DNA from: Banduia mediterranea
Lineage (GTDB): Bacteria > Pseudomonadota > Gammaproteobacteria > Nevskiales > Nevskiaceae
NCBI RefSeq assembly: GCF_031846245.1
Contig: NZ_JAVRIC010000003.1
Span: 1 to 64,000 of the forward strand
Reading direction: 5' to 3'
Length of the DNA: 64,000 nt
Position numbers and translations under genes: made by a program. Each line of letters begins with the position of its first letter. Positions within the stretch are counted from its first letter, which is position 1. Under the pieces are notes generated by a model. The model made no database searches. It was not told where the DNA came from and was given only the letters and a program-made list of their open reading frames with translations. Below are positions 19,859-29,086 of this stretch, one piece after another.

Positions 19859-20817
19859 GTGAACTGATGACGCAGCCGCTGCCCTGGCAGCTCGGACAAT
19901 GGCAACGCCTGGTCGATGCCAATCGCGATTCACGTCTGGCGCATGCCATCCTGCTGGCGGGTCCGCCGGGCGTCGGCAAGCGTCTGTTCACCGAGGCGCT
20001 GATCAACTACCTGTTGTGCGAAGCCCGGCACGAAAGCCGGGCCTGTGGCGCGTGTCGCAGTTGCTCGCAGCTCGCCGCCGGTTCCCATCCCAACCGCATG
20101 GAACTGGTGCCCGAAGAAGGCAAGCGTGACATCAGTGTCGATTCGGTCCGTGAGATGGTGTCGCGGGTCATGGTCAGCAGCCACTACGGCCAGGCCAAGG
20201 TGGTACGTGTCGATCCGGCCGACCTGCTCAACAGCGCCTCCACCAACGCCTTGCTCAAGACTCTGGAGGAACCGCCTTCGGCCACTCATTTTCTGCTGAT
20301 CTCGGAGCGGCCACGACTGCTCACGCCGACCCTGCGTAGCCGAACGCAGTTGCTGCGCTTTCCGACACCACCGCGCGAGATGGCGCTCGGCTGGCTGGTT
20401 CAAAACGCCTCGGGCGCCGACGAATCGGCCTTGACCGAGGCGGGCGGGGCGCCGCTGCGCGCGATGCGCTGGCATGAGGACGGCACTCTCGAGCGGCGTC
20501 GGAACTGGGCGGCGTTGCTGGAAAAGGTCGCCTCGCGGCGGCAGTCGCCGCTGGCCGCCGCGTCCGCGGTAGAACGTAGTGAGGCCGTGGCGTTCTTCGA
20601 ATGGCTGGTCGACTGGAGCGGCCGTGGATTGCGCTCGGCGGTTGCCGGAGACGCCGGTTTTCCGGCCAGCGTCTATGAACAGTTGTCGACCGACGCCATC
20701 GAAGGCCTGCGTGCCCTGTCGCGCAATGCCAATGCACAGCTCAGCATCGAGTCGATTATGATGCGCTGGCTGCAACTCGCCGCCCGCGGCGCCCGCGCCA
20801 TGGCGGCTGCCCGATAA
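19855..20817 (+). CDS. holB: DNA polymerase III subunit delta'
   Basis: The 320-residue clamp-loader subunit has AAA+ motifs: LLAGPPGVGKRLF at the N terminus, a zinc module with four cysteines (CEARHESRACGACRSC), [15 protein letters not shown]-type sensor region written here as [20 protein letters not shown], and SERPRLLTPTLRSRTQ. Delta' opens and closes the sliding-clamp loader with DnaX and delta. It starts within the tmk stop and ends 12 bases before pilZ. Confidence 0.95.
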   Translation: MSELMTQPLPWQLGQWQRLVDANRDSRLAHAILLAGPPGVGKRLFTEALINYLLCEARHESRACGACRSCSQLAAGSHPNRMELVPEEGKRDISVDSVREMVSRVMVSSHYGQAKVVRVDPADLLNSASTNALLKTLEEPPSATHFLLISERPRLLTPTLRSRTQLLRFPTPPREMALGWLVQNASGADESALTEAGGAPLRAMRWHEDGTLERRRNWAALLEKVASRRQSPLAAASAVERSEAVAFFEWLVDWSGRGLRSAVAGDAGFPASVYEQLSTDAIEGLRALSRNANAQLSIESIMMRWLQLAARGARAMAAAR

Positions 20818-20829
20818 TACCGACTCGAC

Positions 20830-21168
20830 ATGTCCCAACCCGGAATTCTCACGCTCAACATCAAGGACAAGAGCGCGCTCTATGTCTCGTACATGCCGTT
20901 CGTCAAGAACGGCGGCCTGTTCATTCCCACGAACAAGGAATACAGCCTGGGCGACGAAGTGTTCATTCTGTTGACCTTGATGGACAATCCGGAACGCATC
21001 CCGGTGGCCGGCAAGGTGGTCTGGGTCACGCCCAAGGCGGCGCAGGGCCAGCGCACACAAGGTATCGGCGTGCAGTTCAGCACGCAGGATGGCGGCGCCA
21101 CCCAGGGCAAGATCGAGATATTGCTGGCTGGCGCCCTGGGTGCCGATCGGGCCACGCACACGATGTGA
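20830..21168 (+). CDS. pilZ: PilZ-domain type IV pilus protein
   Basis: The 112-residue single-domain protein matches PilZ of the holB-adjacent type (LYVSYMPFVKNGGLFIPTNKEY, then EVFILLTLMDNPERIPVAGKVVWVTP and QGIGVQFSTQDGG). This class lacks the N-terminal arginine motif used for c-di-GMP binding and is required for pilus assembly. Its position after holB is the usual one. Pilin genes appear at the right end of the window. Confidence 0.93.
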   Translation: MSQPGILTLNIKDKSALYVSYMPFVKNGGLFIPTNKEYSLGDEVFILLTLMDNPERIPVAGKVVWVTPKAAQGQRTQGIGVQFSTQDGGATQGKIEILLAGALGADRATHTM

Positions 21169-21214
21169 TGCCGCACCGTGTCCGGGAGGCACGGTATCCC
21201 GGTTTCAAGCCGAT

Positions 21215-22264
21215 TCAATCGCGATGGCCGTCCAGACCGCCGTCGAGCACGTAGGCGTCGAAGCCTTTCTGCGTCAGCACGAAGCCGGCCACCGAACTGC
21301 GGCGGCCGCTGTCGCAGACCACGACGTAAGTCGTTTCGGTTTTCAGCATGCCGATGCGTGGCCGCAGCATGTACAGTGGCAGGTTGATGCTGCCCGGCAG
21401 CGAGTCCGCCTGGAATTCGCTGGGCAGACGCACATCCAGCCAGACCGCTTCGCCGGCGTCCACACGCGCCTGCGCTGCGTTTCGATCGATCCGACGTGAC
21501 AGCGGTTCATCCAGCAGGGTGCGGAAATCCTGTTTGGCCAGGCGCATCAGGCGGCACGGCGTCAGCGCGGTGATCGTGGCATTGCGGGTTTCGTCCGCGA
21601 TCAGGGCTTCCTCGCCGAACACATTGCCGGACTCCAGCTCGGCCAAACGGACCGCCTTGCCTGAGGGCGGTTCACGCGTGACCAGGCAACGACCTTCCAC
21701 GACCACGTAGAAGTAGTCGCCTTCCGCACCCTGCTTGACGATGACCTCGCCGGGTTGCGCCGACACTTCCTGCAGACGCATGAACATCGCCTGCAGATTG
21801 GCCGGTGGCACGCGCTGAAAGGTCTTCATCTGCAGCAGGCGCCCCATCCAGTCGCCGGAATCCCCGGGGGCGGAATCGAGTTCCTGCACCTCGAACGTAC
21901 CGGTCTGGTCCCAGGTCAGCATCACGTCGAGCAGACCGGCATCCACCCGCAGCACGCGACAGGCCGTGCGACAGCGCGCGGAGAGCGCGCGTGGCGACTG
22001 GTGTGCGATACGATGCCGGGCGGCGATCTGGCCGGCGAGGATGGCGTTGAGGGGCTTGCCCTGGTCGTCCTGCAGCACCAGTTCGCCTTCAAGCAGGTAT
22101 AGCGCTTCGTCCGCAGCATCGCCCTGCCGAAACAGGAACTCTTCGGGTGCCAAGGACTGCAGATGCGCCTTTCGGGCCAGATCCCTCTGACGCTCCGGTT
22201 TGAGACTGCCAAGCGGTACCAGGTCCTGGAACAGTCGCGGATCGACTGCGGAATCGTCCGTCAT
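21215..22264 (-). CDS. Two cyclic-nucleotide-binding-like domains fused to rhodanese
   Basis: The 349-residue protein has two CNB-like beta-rolls, about residues 10-125 (LAPEEFLFRQGDAADEALYL) and 150-260 (QPGEVIVKQGAEGDYFYVV, then GNVFGEEALIADETRNATI), followed by a rhodanese domain with the cysteine in YVVVCDSGRRSSVAG. No helix-turn-helix is evident, so it is not a CRP-type regulator. It may couple a bound signal to sulfur transfer or redox sensing; this is inference. ATG 22264 begins MTDDSAVDPRLFQDLVPLG; the frame extends to 22366 without a domain. It converges with pilZ. Confidence 0.8.
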   Translation of the reverse strand: MTDDSAVDPRLFQDLVPLGSLKPERQRDLARKAHLQSLAPEEFLFRQGDAADEALYLLEGELVLQDDQGKPLNAILAGQIAARHRIAHQSPRALSARCRTACRVLRVDAGLLDVMLTWDQTGTFEVQELDSAPGDSGDWMGRLLQMKTFQRVPPANLQAMFMRLQEVSAQPGEVIVKQGAEGDYFYVVVEGRCLVTREPPSGKAVRLAELESGNVFGEEALIADETRNATITALTPCRLMRLAKQDFRTLLDEPLSRRIDRNAAQARVDAGEAVWLDVRLPSEFQADSLPGSINLPLYMLRPRIGMLKTETTYVVVCDSGRRSSVAGFVLTQKGFDAYVLDGGLDGHRD

Positions 22265-22443
22265 CGAAGCCAATTCTCGATCGTGGAAGGCCTTTATATC
22301 AGTCTTGCAGACCCTCTTGCGGACAAACCTGCAAGCCGGACGGTACGCCGACCCGCGTTTCGCCATTGTCGGGATTCACGCACAATCGGCGCAAACCCCC
22401 AAACCCCCAAACCCCGAATCAGGCTTCAAAGGATAATTGTCCG

Positions 22444-22624
22444 ATGATCGCCGTTCATCATCTCAATAATTCGCGAAGGAGAGCTGAGCCAGTCCGCCTG
22501 GTTCGCCGGTGCCGAAATCAGCGCGGCGGATATTCAGATCAGTTTCCCGCTGGAAGGCGCATCGGCTCGTGGTGGTCTCGATGCGAGCTACCCAAAGACC
22601 TGCGACGGGTTGCAGCGTATTCAG
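22444..22624 (+). pseudogene. Glutathione S-transferase remnant with internal deletion
   Basis: AAAGGA precedes an ATG whose first 11 codons read MIAVHHLNNSR, the usual start of a bacterial GST. Immediately after (22478), in another frame, the C-terminal GST region follows: EGELSQSAWFAGAEISAAD and IQISFPLEGASARGGLDASY. The roughly 140 codons normally between these parts, including most of the thioredoxin fold, are missing. The ribosome binding site and both ends survive, so this is a gutted gene. It runs in frame into an SDR tail. Confidence 0.7.
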
Positions 22625-22801
22625 ATGAACGCGCACGCGCAGAAACTGCCGTTCGAAGTCAGTGCACAAACCGGTGCGCGGTTGCTGGTCCGTGCCATCG
22701 AGCGCGAGCCGCAGACCGCCTGCGTGCCAGTCTGGCCATGGAAGCTGATGGGCCTGCTGATGCGCCATCTGCCCTTGGGCATGGTGGCGAAAATGACCTG
22801 A
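22616..22801 (+). pseudogene. C-terminal fragment of a short-chain dehydrogenase
   Basis: Continuing in the frame of the GST tail, the sequence reads MNAHAQKLPFEVSAQTGARL then LVRAIEREP and VPVWPWKLMGLLMRHLPLG to a TGA at 22799. This resembles the C-terminal tail of a family of SDR oxidoreductases. No Rossmann fold or active site is present, so only the last 55-60 residues of the gene remain, fused to the GST remnant by deletion. Confidence 0.6.
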
Positions 22802-22888
22802 GTCCGCCGGCTCCTGCGCAGGGAAGGCGCTAGCGCCGGCCAATTGCATGTATGTATGTTCCCGCCAATGACCAGGATCCAACCGACC

Positions 22889-23530
22889 ATGCAAGACCCT
22901 AGCACGCCATCGTCGCCCGCCAAACCGCCCCTATGGGGCGTGGCCGGCTTTACCGTCGCCTATATCGTCGCGGCCGTCGTCGCATCGCTGCTCGGCGGCA
23001 ACGGCGAATTCGTGTTCTACATCGTGGTCATGCTGGTGCTGATCGCGGCCATCGGACTGCTGCACTCGCGGGTGACGCTCAGCGCACCGATTCTGTGGGC
23101 CTTGTCGGTCTGGGGCCTGTTGCACATGGCGGGAGGGCTGGTCCCGGTTCCTGGCGGATGGCCGTATGACGGCGATCAGGCCGTGCTGTATTCGCTGTGG
23201 CTGGTTCCGGGCCACCTCAAGTACGACCAGATCGTGCACGCCTACGGCTTCGGCACCACCACCTGGGTATGCTGGCATGTGCTCAGCCATAGTCTGCGAG
23301 CCCCCGACGGCGCGGCGATCCGGCCCAGCCTTGGCCTGCTGATCCTGTGCGTCGCGGCGGGCATCGGCTTCGGCGCCCTCAACGAGGTGATCGAGTTCAT
23401 CGCCGTGCTGAGTCTGCCGAGTACCAATGTAGGCGGCTATGTGAATACCGGCTGGGATCTGATCTCGAATCTCGCCGGCGCAACGCTGGCCGCGATCACG
23501 ATCCGCCTGTGCTCTCGACAGGGTGGCTGA
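22889..23530 (+). CDS. DUF2238-type integral membrane protein
   Basis: The product is about 213 residues with six or so hydrophobic helices (GVAGFTVAYIVAAVVASLL, FVFYIVVMLVLIAAIGLL, ILWALSVWGLLHMAGGLVPV and others). Conserved polar motifs are YDQIVHAYGFGTTTW and GFGALNEVIEFIAVL, and the ending TGWDLISNLAGATLAAI resembles the YjdF/DUF2238 family of unknown function. Starts at 22844, 22868 and 22889 are in frame; 22889 has AGGA upstream. It follows the GST/SDR remnant. Confidence 0.75.
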   Translation: MQDPSTPSSPAKPPLWGVAGFTVAYIVAAVVASLLGGNGEFVFYIVVMLVLIAAIGLLHSRVTLSAPILWALSVWGLLHMAGGLVPVPGGWPYDGDQAVLYSLWLVPGHLKYDQIVHAYGFGTTTWVCWHVLSHSLRAPDGAAIRPSLGLLILCVAAGIGFGALNEVIEFIAVLSLPSTNVGGYVNTGWDLISNLAGATLAAITIRLCSRQGG

Positions 23531-23584
23531 GTTGCCGGGCTCTCGTCGTAGAATTCACGTTCCGTCGTTTGCCTGCCTTCCCCC

Positions 23585-24337
23585 TTGGACCTCGAATTGA
23601 GCGACGCCGACTGCGAAGTACGATTGACGAATGCGCTCCAGCGCCGGATCGAGCGCCAGGCCTTCGCCTTCGTCCGGGGCGCGCAAATGCGCGAGCTGCT
23701 GGAACTCGCCGGTCCCCTGCACGACTGGGATGCGTTCGCCGAAAGCTGGAACGATCTGGAAATCGATACGCACATGGCCGATGGCGGGCGCTATCGCCGC
23801 CGCCGTCACGCCACATTCGAGGCGCAGGCCGGGCAGGCGGCACGGCGTCTTGCGCACGCGCCACACTTCCAGACCCGCGACTACAATCCGCTCAACGGCG
23901 GCGTCGCCCGCTGGTTCGCGCCGGTTACGGAGTCGACCGGTAACAGCGCGAGCCTGCGCACGATATTGGCGGCGGCGCAGGCGCTGTTCGAATCGCTGGC
24001 ACCGCAAGCGTCGCGATGGTTCATCGAACTGCATCAGTTCAGAATCGAGGCGCATGCCGACCAGTTCGGCCAGCCTACACCGGAAGGCATGCATCGCGAC
24101 GGCGTGGACTATGTTCTGGTGATGCTGGTGCGGCGTCACAACATCGCCAGCGGCACGACGTCGATTCACGATCTGGAACGGCGTGAACTCGGCAGCTTCA
24201 CCTTGTCGGCGCCTTTCGACGCCGCGTTGGTCGAAGACTCCCGCGTGTTTCATGGCGTGACGCCGGTCGAGCCGGTCGACGTGGACCTGCCGGCCTATCG
24301 TGACGTACTGGTCGCCACGTTCCGCCGACAGGACTGA
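23585..24337 (+). CDS. 2OG-Fe(II) dioxygenase family protein
   Basis: The 250-residue protein matches the 2OG-Fe oxygenase family that includes amino-acid hydroxylases such as the isoleucine dioxygenase. Iron ligands are the His-x-Asp in MHRDGVDYVLVMLVRRHNI and a distal His in EDSRVFHGVTPVEP; HDLERRELGSFTL lies between. The substrate cannot be inferred. The furthest start is TTG at 23585; no ATG lies near the expected N terminus and no strong ribosome binding site is seen. It converges with ybhN. Confidence 0.78.
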   Translation: MDLELSDADCEVRLTNALQRRIERQAFAFVRGAQMRELLELAGPLHDWDAFAESWNDLEIDTHMADGGRYRRRRHATFEAQAGQAARRLAHAPHFQTRDYNPLNGGVARWFAPVTESTGNSASLRTILAAAQALFESLAPQASRWFIELHQFRIEAHADQFGQPTPEGMHRDGVDYVLVMLVRRHNIASGTTSIHDLERRELGSFTLSAPFDAALVEDSRVFHGVTPVEPVDVDLPAYRDVLVATFRRQD

Positions 24338-24339
24338 AC

Positions 24340-24359
24340 GGCCCGAGCTTCAGCGGGCC
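24340..24359. terminator. Small hairpin between convergent genes
   Basis: GGCCCG and CGGGCC form a perfect 6-bp stem around an 8-base loop, overlapping the ybhN stop codon, where the two convergent genes meet. There is no T-tract, so intrinsic termination would be weak. Confidence 0.25.
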
Positions 24360-25303
24360 TCGCCGGCTTCGGCAAGCCCCTCGACGCCGCGCCGCGCCCG
24401 CCATTCCAGGCTCAGATAGGCCAGGATCGCCAGTGCAAACGGAATGAAGTAGTAGGCCATGCGGTAGGCGATCAGCGCACCAAGCAAGCGGTTCGCCGGT
24501 ACTTCGGAACCCAGTAGTGCGATGAACACCGATTCGAGCACGCCCAGCCCGCCGGGCACGAAACTGACGACGCCAGCGATGGCGCTCGCCAGCAAGGCCA
24601 CCAGAGCCGCCGCATAGCTGACTTCCTCGGGCATGAAGCGGTGGATCACGGCCACGATCAACAGCCAGCTTGCGCTGGATACGACCAGTTGCAGCAGCGC
24701 GAACAGCGGCGGCGGCGCATAGAGCTTCCAACGCTTGAATTCCCACTCACGTCCGTGGCCGATAAAGCACAGCGTCAGATAGCCGGCGGTGACCAGCAGC
24801 AGGGCCGGGCCCAGCACCCGCAGCAAGGGCAGCGGGATCAGCGTGATGTGGGGCGGAGCAATCGTGAACACCAGCCCGGCCAGCAGCACGTAGCCGGCCC
24901 AGTTGGTGAATACGCTGGTGCCGATGACCTTGCCGGTGTCGCCGGCGCTGAGGCCGAAGCGCGTGTACAGCCGGAAGCGGAACCCCATGCCACCGATCAG
25001 CGAGCCGAGATTCAGTGTGAACACATAGCCGACAAAGGCGATCCGCATCACCAGCGGCTTTGGCAGCTTGTGTCCGATGTAGTGCCGGCCGAACAGGTCG
25101 TAGGCACTGCAGATCAGCAGGCTCAGCGCCGCCAGCGCCAAGGCTTCGGCCATGGTGAGGGCGTCGAAACTGGTGAGGGCCTGAGCCACTTCGTGCCATT
25201 TGATCGTATCGACGCGAGTCACCACCAAGCCGATCACGAACAGCGACAGCACCGGCATCAAGATCATTCGGGCGCGCTGCAGCCAGTGTTTCTTCAGTTT
25301 CAT
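24350..25303 (-). CDS. ybhN: YbhN/UPF0104 family membrane protein
   Basis: The 317-residue protein has about eight hydrophobic helices and the lysylphosphatidylglycerol-synthase transmembrane-region pattern: YDLFGRHYIGHKLPKPLVM, VFTLNLGSLIGGMGFRFRL, then GVVSFVPGGLGVLESVFIAL. E. coli YbhN neighbours ybhP and clsB, as here, although here it is transcribed divergently. ATG 25303 (MKLKKHWLQRARM) is chosen because upstream in-frame starts add sequence overlapping the divergent promoter region. Confidence 0.85.
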   Translation of the reverse strand: MKLKKHWLQRARMILMPVLSLFVIGLVVTRVDTIKWHEVAQALTSFDALTMAEALALAALSLLICSAYDLFGRHYIGHKLPKPLVMRIAFVGYVFTLNLGSLIGGMGFRFRLYTRFGLSAGDTGKVIGTSVFTNWAGYVLLAGLVFTIAPPHITLIPLPLLRVLGPALLLVTAGYLTLCFIGHGREWEFKRWKLYAPPPLFALLQLVVSSASWLLIVAVIHRFMPEEVSYAAALVALLASAIAGVVSFVPGGLGVLESVFIALLGSEVPANRLLGALIAYRMAYYFIPFALAILAYLSLEWRARRGVEGLAEAGEAR

Positions 25304-25439
25304 CGAATCCAGGCAAGCAGGCAGGCGAGGGGAGGCGCGGAGCGGGAATGGCGCTAAGCATGGGTTCATTGGCCCGACGAGAACCTTAATGGCCTTGAAC
25401 ATGATCGATACGGCTGGTTCCCGGAACAATGAAGACACG

Positions 25440-26204
25440 ATGAGTTCGGACGCAACGCAAACGTCCTTTCGACTGCTGACGCTGAACCTGCACAAGGGGT
25501 TCAATTGGCTGAACCGGAAATTCGTCCTGCATCAACTGCGCGACGCGGTGCGTGAGGTGTCGGCCGATGTGGTGTGCCTGCAGGAAGTGCTGGGTCAGCA
25601 CGAGGAGCATTCCACGCGCTACGAGAACTGGCCCTCGGCGCCGCAATACGAATTCCTGGCTGACACGATCTGGGGCGAGTTCGCCTATGGGCGCAATGCC
25701 GTCTATCCCGGTGGCCATCACGGCAATGCCGTACTGTCGAAGTTTCCGATCCGACAGCATCACAATTTCGATGTGTCGGTGGCCGGTTCGGAAAGTCGCG
25801 GCCTGCTGCATTGCACGCTGGAGTTGCCGGGCCTGGATCTGGACACGCATGTCGTCTGCGCACATCTGGGGCTGCGTGAAACGCATCGCCAGCACCAGCT
25901 TCAATTGCTCGGCAAGCTGGCCGACGAGCGCGTGCCGCCGGGCGCGCCGCTGATCGTGGCCGGCGATTTCAACGACTGGCGCGTGCGTGCACACCAGCCG
26001 TTGAGCCGCGAAGCCGGTCTGCGCGAGGCGTTCGTCGAACTGCACGGTCGGGCGGCGCGCAGCTTTCCGTCGCGATGGCCGATGCTACGACTGGACCGCG
26101 TCTACTATCGCGACGCCCGTATCCGGCGCGCGAACATTCTTTCGGACAAACCCTGGTCCCGGCTTTCGGACCATGCCGCACTCTGCGTCGAGGTGGAAAT
26201 ATGA
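25440..26204 (+). CDS. ybhP: Endonuclease/exonuclease/phosphatase family protein YbhP
   Basis: The 254-residue protein has the EEP fold motifs: FRLLTLNLHKGFNW, VVCLQEVLGQHEEHSTRYE, GHHGNAVLSKFPI, VVCAHLGLRETHRQ, the catalytic VAGDFNDWR, and LSDHAALCVEV at the end. It probably acts on a phosphodiester, possibly a lipid headgroup given its neighbours. ATG 25440 is chosen; ATG 25401 and 25389 are alternatives. Its stop overlaps the clsB start (ATGA). Confidence 0.87.
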   Translation: MSSDATQTSFRLLTLNLHKGFNWLNRKFVLHQLRDAVREVSADVVCLQEVLGQHEEHSTRYENWPSAPQYEFLADTIWGEFAYGRNAVYPGGHHGNAVLSKFPIRQHHNFDVSVAGSESRGLLHCTLELPGLDLDTHVVCAHLGLRETHRQHQLQLLGKLADERVPPGAPLIVAGDFNDWRVRAHQPLSREAGLREAFVELHGRAARSFPSRWPMLRLDRVYYRDARIRRANILSDKPWSRLSDHAALCVEVEI

Positions 26205-27454
26205 GCGATCCTGCGTGGCGGGACAGCAACAAGGTCGAGCTGCTGATCAACGGAGAGAGCTTCTTTCCCAGCGTGTTCGATGCGATTCGCGGTGCCCGTG
26301 AAGAAGTGCTGATCGAAACCTTCATCCTGTTCGAGGACAAGGTCGGTCTTGAACTGCACGAAGTGCTGGTCGATGCCGGCAAGCGCGGCGTGCGCATCAA
26401 TCTGATGGTCGATGGATACGGCTCACCGGACCTCAGCGCGCAGTACCTGTCGGAACTGAGCGCGGCCGGCGTGCAGGTGCAGGTGTTCGGCGCGCGGCCC
26501 AAGTTGCTGGGCATGCGCACCAATCTGTTCCGGCGGCTGCATCGCAAGCTGGTGGTGGTGGACGCCACTGACGCCTGGGTCGGCGGCATCAACTATTCCC
26601 ATGACCACCTGCGTGATTTCGGCCCAGAGGGCAAACAGGACTATGCCGTGAAGGTGCGCGGTCCGGTGGTGGACGACATACGCAGCTTCATGCTGCGCGC
26701 CATGGCCGGAAAGCCCGCGCGCCGCTGGTGGCGCCGGCGCGCGCGCTGGGCACCAGACCCGGCGTTGCCGCAGAGCGAAGGCGCTCAGGTGTTGTTCGTG
26801 ACCCGTGACAACGTCAATCATCGCGACGATATCGAAAAGCACTACCGCGCCGTGATCCGTTCGGCCAACCGGGAGGTGATGCTCGCCAACGCCTATTTCT
26901 TTCCGGGCTATCGCGTACTGCGCGAATTCCGCAATGCCGCTCGCCGCGGAGTGCGCGTGCGCTTGATCCTGCAGGGGCAACCGGACAAGAAGATCATGCG
27001 CTGGGCGGCGATGTCGCTGTACGATTATCTGCTGCGCGCAGGTGTCGAAATCTATGAATACGTCGAGCGTCCCTTGCACGCCAAGATCGCGCTGGCGGAC
27101 GAGGAATGGTCCACGGTCGGCTCCAGCAACCTCGATCCGCTGAGCCTGGCGCTGAACCTGGAAGCCAATCTGATGATTCGCGACCGGTCCTTCAATGCCG
27201 GATTGCGCGAGCACATGGAATGGCTGATCGACGAGCATTGCCAACGCATCGTCAGCGAGCACGCGCATCGCCCGCTGATCTGGCAGCGCGTCATCACGTT
27301 CTTCGTGTTTCACTTTCTGCGGCATTTCCCAGCCTGGGCCGGCTGGTTCCCGGCACATGCCGGCAAGCTCACCAAGATCGAACCGCTGCGCAGCGAAGCG
27401 CCGGACTGGCCAGGAGCCAATGGCAATGTCGCGCTGTCACCACGCGAGAAGTGA
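26201..27454 (+). CDS. clsB: Cardiolipin synthase B
   Basis: The 417-residue phospholipase-D superfamily enzyme has two HKD motifs, HRKLVVVDATDAWVGG at about residue 112 and HAKIALADEEWSTVGSSNLD at about 290, separated as in ClsB. It synthesises cardiolipin from phosphatidylglycerol or related donors at the inner membrane. It is coupled to ybhP and near ybhN, matching the E. coli ybhNP-clsB grouping. Confidence 0.93.
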   Translation: MSDPAWRDSNKVELLINGESFFPSVFDAIRGAREEVLIETFILFEDKVGLELHEVLVDAGKRGVRINLMVDGYGSPDLSAQYLSELSAAGVQVQVFGARPKLLGMRTNLFRRLHRKLVVVDATDAWVGGINYSHDHLRDFGPEGKQDYAVKVRGPVVDDIRSFMLRAMAGKPARRWWRRRARWAPDPALPQSEGAQVLFVTRDNVNHRDDIEKHYRAVIRSANREVMLANAYFFPGYRVLREFRNAARRGVRVRLILQGQPDKKIMRWAAMSLYDYLLRAGVEIYEYVERPLHAKIALADEEWSTVGSSNLDPLSLALNLEANLMIRDRSFNAGLREHMEWLIDEHCQRIVSEHAHRPLIWQRVITFFVFHFLRHFPAWAGWFPAHAGKLTKIEPLRSEAPDWPGANGNVALSPREK

Positions 27455-27598
27455 GGCTGAGTTTCAGCACGCGCAAACCTGAATGCCGGAGTTTCGCATC
27501 AAGGGCCAGATGGGCGCAGCGCAGATCGCCATGGTTCCAGCCCGACTTGATATCGTGGCAGTCTCCCGAGACGACAACTGACCGGAATCACGCCGCTG

Positions 27599-29086
27599 AT
27601 GGACACGCTTCCCAGACTCGACAGCGAATTGCGCGCGGACGCCGTGGTGCTGTTCGGCGCGACCGGCGATCTAGCGCTGCGCATGCTGTTTCCGTCGCTC
27701 TATGCCTTGTCCGTGGACGGATTTCTGCCGGAATCGTTCCGGATTGTCGGCGTGGCCCGGCAAGCGAGCACGACGGAGGGTTTCCGGGTACGCGTTGCCG
27801 AGGCCATTCGGCTGCGCCATACCGGCAGCCCTGTGGATGAGGCCAAACTCGAAACCTTGCTGCAGCGCATCGACTACTGTCGCGGCGACGCCACGCGCGC
27901 CGATGGCGTGGTCGAACTCGCAGCGCGTCTGAAACAGCTCGATATTCAGGTGCCAATGTTCTATCTCGCCACCTCACCGAGCCTGTATTCAGCGATCTGT
28001 GGCACCTTGCGCGAGTCCGGGCTGTCAGCCGCGCCGGCGCGCGTGGTGCTGGAAAAGCCACTGGGGCGCGACCTCCCCAGTTCCCGGGCGATCAACCGCG
28101 CGGTCGGCGAGGCTTTCGACGAGGATCGCGTGTTCCGCATCGACCACTACCTGGGCAAGGAAACGGTGCAGAACCTGCTGGCGCTGCGATTCGCCAACAG
28201 TCTGTTCGAACGGCTCTGGAACAATCTCACGATCGATCACGTGCAGATCACGGTGACCGAAACCGAAGGCGTCGGCGACCGCTGGCCGTACTACGACGAA
28301 TACGGCGCGCTACGCGACATGGTGCAGAACCACATTCTGCAACTACTGTGTCTGGTGGCGATGGAGCCGCCGGCCGATCTCGATCCGGACTCGGTGCGCA
28401 ACGAGAAGGTCAAGGTGCTCAAGGCGCTGCGGCCGATGACACCGGTGGCGGCGGGCAATGCCAGCGTGCGCGGGCAATACGGAGTCGGTCTGACGGATGG
28501 CAAGCCCACTCGCGCCTACGCGGACGAACGCGGCCAGGCGACCGACACCGAAACCTTCGTCGCACTGCGTGCGGAAATTGACAACTGGCGCTGGGCCGGT
28601 GTGCCGTTTTTCCTGCGCACCGGCAAGCGCATGGCAGAGCGCAGAACCCAAATCGTCATCCAGTTGCGTGATGTGCCGCATTCGATCTTCGGCAAGACCG
28701 GCAACGCGGGCCTGACAGCGAATCGTTTGGTGATCGACCTGCAGCCGGACGAAGACATCTCGATGCTGCTGATCAACAAGAAACCGGGACTGGCCCGCGA
28801 AGGCATGGCACTGCGTGCGCTACCGCTGAGTCTGGGCTCGCAGCCCAGCGCCGATACCGAGCGCCGCCGCATCGCCTACGAGCGCCTGCTGCTCGATGTG
28901 ATCGACAACAATCCGACATTGTTCGTGCGGAGAGACGAGGTCGAACAGGCCTGGAAATGGGTCGACGGTGTCGTCGACGCCTGGAAGCAGTCCGGCCTCG
29001 GGGTCAAGCCGTACGCGGCCGGAGGCTGGGGGCCGGCCGGCGCGTTCGCGCTGATCGAACGCGCCGGGCGTGCGTGGCACGACTGA
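27599..29086 (+). CDS. zwf: Glucose-6-phosphate 1-dehydrogenase
   Basis: The 495-residue enzyme oxidises glucose-6-phosphate with NADP+ at the entry of the pentose phosphate and Entner-Doudoroff routes. The coenzyme motif is FGATGDLALRMLFPSLY and the active site is RIDHYLGKETVQNLLALRF; RTGKRMAERRTQIVIQLRD and LQPDEDISMLLINKKPG follow. No pgl, edd or eda is adjacent. The 144 bases before it hold no gene. Confidence 0.97.
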   Translation: MDTLPRLDSELRADAVVLFGATGDLALRMLFPSLYALSVDGFLPESFRIVGVARQASTTEGFRVRVAEAIRLRHTGSPVDEAKLETLLQRIDYCRGDATRADGVVELAARLKQLDIQVPMFYLATSPSLYSAICGTLRESGLSAAPARVVLEKPLGRDLPSSRAINRAVGEAFDEDRVFRIDHYLGKETVQNLLALRFANSLFERLWNNLTIDHVQITVTETEGVGDRWPYYDEYGALRDMVQNHILQLLCLVAMEPPADLDPDSVRNEKVKVLKALRPMTPVAAGNASVRGQYGVGLTDGKPTRAYADERGQATDTETFVALRAEIDNWRWAGVPFFLRTGKRMAERRTQIVIQLRDVPHSIFGKTGNAGLTANRLVIDLQPDEDISMLLINKKPGLAREGMALRALPLSLGSQPSADTERRRIAYERLLLDVIDNNPTLFVRRDEVEQAWKWVDGVVDAWKQSGLGVKPYAAGGWGPAGAFALIERAGRAWHD

